A stretch of DNA of 64,000 nucleotides. Source: Mesostigma viride (Eukaryota > Streptophyta > Mesostigmatophyceae > Mesostigmatales > Mesostigmataceae). A program made the position numbers and the translations under genes. Location: the NCBI GenBank assembly GCA_009746045.1, contig RPFO01001113.1, forward strand, positions 2,501 through 66,500, read 5' to 3'. Shown here piece after piece: positions 61,330-64,000 of this stretch; within the stretch, counting starts at the first letter, position 1; each line of letters opens with the position of its first letter. The notes beneath the pieces are model-generated. The model made no database searches. It saw only the letters and a list, made by a program, of their open reading frames with translations, and had not been told where the DNA came from.

Positions 61330-64000
61330 GGCAGCACTACCTATCTAGCTTGCAGGCGACCCGCCCATTACCTAGCAAGAAGTTGTCGTCTTCATACTCC
61401 CGGACGCGGAAGGGTTGGTTCAATGGCGTATGTTGTTGCAGGGGATCGTCGTCTCGCTCTCTACCTAAAGTTCCTCCGAGTCCATTGTTACGACTCAGTC
61501 CTCTACCTCCACCTCTACCTCTAACCGGCCGCCTAATGCTACCTAAACTAGTGAGGCCGCCTCTAGTAGTTAGCCCTTCAACTGTGTCAACTCGAACCAC
61601 GAGAACGGACTGAGTTTGGGTATCTTTGTGCGCCTGAGAGTAACTAGCCAAATAACATTTTCTGGCCCACCCTTGGAACCAAGCATGCTTTTATATCAAA
61701 TAATGTTTGGGAAATTTGGTTGGTCACATATCCATGCCCTACACCTGCTAAAAATAGCACCCCCCTCAGGGGGGTACAGTGCACATGGGGTTGGAGACAT
61801 ATATAATGCATTATCGACCATTTACACAAATCAGTTGGCCCTGGCCTTTTAAAGGCAGTTTATTATAATCATAGACATGCCACACTAGGAACTTGGGGGT
61901 GGTAAATTTACCACTTTTTATCACTTTTTACCACCTTTTTACCACCTCGGGGTGGTAAAAGACGTCTTAGGGTGGTAAAAAGTGGTAAAAAGTGATAAAA
62001 AGTGATAAAAAGTGATAAAAAGTGATAAAAAGTGATAAAAAGTGGTAAAAAAGTGGCAAATTATACCACTTTTTACCACTTTGTGGTAAAAAGTGGTAAA
62101 GTGGTGGTAAAAGGCTTGCGCAAGTGGTAAAAAGTGATAAAAAGTGGTAAAACCATAGAAGTGATAAAAAGTGGTAAAAAAATAACACATGAGCATGCAC
62201 ACAAGTGATAAAAACACAAGGGCTAAACCGACAAAAATGTCAGGCCCAAAACGACAAGAAAAGCATCTTTATTCATTCAATCATTAAAATATTGGCATGG
62301 TTGTAAGGTGAACCTGCTACATATGGTGTTTTTCAACCGTAGGGGACTTCTTGCGCCTGCGGCTGCCCCAACAGTATAACACGAGAAAAATCATGAGCTT
62401 TACAGGAGCTTTATTTCATTAAGTCATTAATGTGAAAAAAAAACTCAGCACCACTAAGGTGCATTATAGGGTTATCATACATTATAGCCAATGTACCATC
62501 AAAGCCGCAAGCCACGAGGTAGCCATGGCTGACAGCGGAGATAATAACTTTCACGTTTGGGCACCGAATTCGGCTGTGAATATCACAATCGCTTCTTCTT
62601 TCAAAGACGCACACGCTGATATGATTTTCCGAAGCTATTGCGCAATATGTGACGAGCAAACGCTCCTCGACACAGGCAGCCTTGCGGCTGTGCTAAGCCC
62701 TGAAAATACGTCTGCAGCCTCGCCCTCAGGTCCGAAAGGCAGTGGTGACACTAGTCGCGCACTAGTGGTCGCCCAGATCCCTCATTTGATGCCCAGCACG
62801 TTGAACGCGTTGTGTCGGCACAGCGATCCCCCCTGCATTCAAACAAAGGCACACCGATAACCAAGAAAAGAGTATGCAAATGTGCAGCCTTGTTCATTGA
62901 AATTATGGCTGGCTTACGCAAAGAGCGACTGTAAGATGACCTATACAGTGGGGCCGGAAACAGGTTGCTTGATGAGGACGTGTTTTTCGGGCTTCACTGG
63001 CCGGGAGTGTCTAGTGGTGAGAACCATTGCTGCGATCGCTTTCCCACCATTTACGAGGAAATACCCGCAAATGAAAAACCACTGAAACGGTCTAGCTAGT
63101 CAGTCATTACATTAGCCATATGCCATGCATGTTTCCAAACGTCCAAGAACTGCACACGGTGCAAATGCAAAAATCCGGAGGACACGACTTCATTGCTTCA
63201 TATTTGTATGCAGAAGAATAAATAAGTGACATGCATTAAGGGCCCGCCTGCATAAAGGGCCTGCAGTCTGATGCGGGCCCAACGGCAGCACCGCCATAGC
63301 AGATAAGGGCCCCCAGTCTGATGCGGGCCCCATGCACGGCACCACCGCCATAGCAGAGCTCGAAGGGGTCGTGGTGCGCGTGAAACGTATGAAAGTCAAC
63401 GTATGCCCTTTGTCGGTAGGTGCCGTTGGGGTCAAATTGGGTGCCGCCAAAATCGGGCCGACGCGTCAATAGACCGAGGCCGTCGATGAGTGCCATCGTG
63501 CGGCTTGGGTCACTTCTGTTGGAGAACTTCAGGTAAGTTAACTTATATAATGCAAACCACTGGTCGCCCGCGTCGGGAACCGGCCCAACGGCTCTCCCGC
63601 AACAGAAAATTACGCGGCATACTGCATAAGTCGTCGGATCGTTACGTTTCGACGGTCAAGATTTCAAGATGAGGTTTGCGTTCAATTTGCCGCAGTTTGC
63701 AACCCAGAGAAAGTAGTCGTTGCACTCGTTGCCCACCAGCAAGCTGTTTTCCGGCCCCACCGTGTAGCTCATCTAGTCGCTCTTCACGTCAGCCAGCCAT
63801 TATTTCGCATGTAAGGCTACGCATTTCCATCTCCATTCATATTCATAATCCTGCACGGCTCGACAGCGCGGACAAGATAACGGCAGGCTCGAGCTACCAT
63901 GGTCCGGATTCTCCCGATTTCTGGCCTGCGCTGGTTGTCTCTTTGATATTGGCAAAACTTTCCGGTAAGAGGTTTTTCGCAGTTTGGCTGTTTCGAAACG
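61330..64000. other. Anonymous region with a minisatellite and a diverged inverted repeat
   Basis: The stretch 61895-62205 is a GTGATAAAAA/GTGGTAAAAA minisatellite. The stretches 62903-62960 and 63745-63805 are diverged inverted copies; each opens a short frame beginning M-x-YTVGPE in outward-to-inward orientation, so they may be exon fragments of a duplicated unknown gene. A 86-codon minus-strand frame (63496-63236) with GLGLLTRRPDFGGTQFDPNG has a protein-like composition but no known domain. Confidence 0.35.

Overview
This window looks like nuclear DNA of a eukaryote, most likely an alga or alga-like protist. It contains no bacterial operons. It is rich in degenerate retrotransposons (Ty1/copia, Ty3/gypsy, a DIRS/PAT-type tyrosine-recombinase element and a LINE fragment), terminal-inverted-repeat elements, long perfect palindromes and minisatellites. 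I recognise no ordinary host housekeeping gene, and I cannot name the species.

Region 1 (1-1672): a host flank with a TA-flanked miniature element (882-1067), ending in a host repeat whose uninterrupted copy lies at 21052-21153.

Region 2 (1673-20130): an apparently complete endogenous DNA virus genome of about 18.5 kb, bounded by about 0.6 kb terminal inverted repeats (TIRs). The gene set fits a polinton-like virus (PLV): double-jelly-roll major capsid protein, single-jelly-roll minor capsid (penton) protein, FtsK/HerA packaging ATPase, tyrosine recombinase, and a primase joined to an origin-binding-protein-type helicase. There is no family B polymerase and no retroviral-type integrase. The minus-strand left block (2288-12293) carries virion and hypothetical genes. 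The plus-strand right block (12330-19448) carries packaging, integration and replication genes, and a 36-bp divergent promoter region separates the two. Most genes have a TATA-like box only 6-25 nt before the start codon. The TIRs carry four TTGAGTGAT iterons each, plus hairpins whose arms have changed together. The copy is decaying: the capsid gene is split by a 536-bp palindrome-ended element with a 5-bp target duplication, and the ATPase, recombinase and primase-helicase genes carry frameshifts.

Region 3 (20131-26434): a 5'-truncated LINE with a C-terminal restriction-like endonuclease domain. The virus sits at its 3' end. Then come host simple repeats and a 1.8-kb direct tandem duplication (21271-24891).

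Region 4 (26435-34874): an 8.4-kb LTR retrotransposon of copia type on the minus strand, with an unusual apparent order gag-integrase-protease-RT-RNase H. It sits in a 24-bp minisatellite. A host copy of the same 206-bp palindrome that interrupts the viral capsid gene lies just beyond it (35444-35649).

Region 5 (35650-45800): mostly anonymous sequence with simple repeats, one small TIR element and a few weak ORFs.

Region 6 (45800-56872): a degenerate Ty3/gypsy element on the minus strand, split within its RNase H by a TTAA-flanked insertion and preceded by a small RNase H1 hybrid-binding-domain ORF. A DIRS/PAT-type element follows, with split direct repeats, one 1016-residue polyprotein and a 2A-like NPGP motif between RNase H and recombinase.

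Region 7 (56873-64000): G/T-rich low-complexity DNA, a second family of nested giant palindromes (60415-61329) that also carries a pol III B-box-like motif, a GTGATAAAAA minisatellite, and anonymous sequence.

The most unusual theme is a fixed-length palindromic mobile module carrying permuted tRNA-like halves. It occurs both in the host and inside the virus, where it has destroyed the capsid gene.
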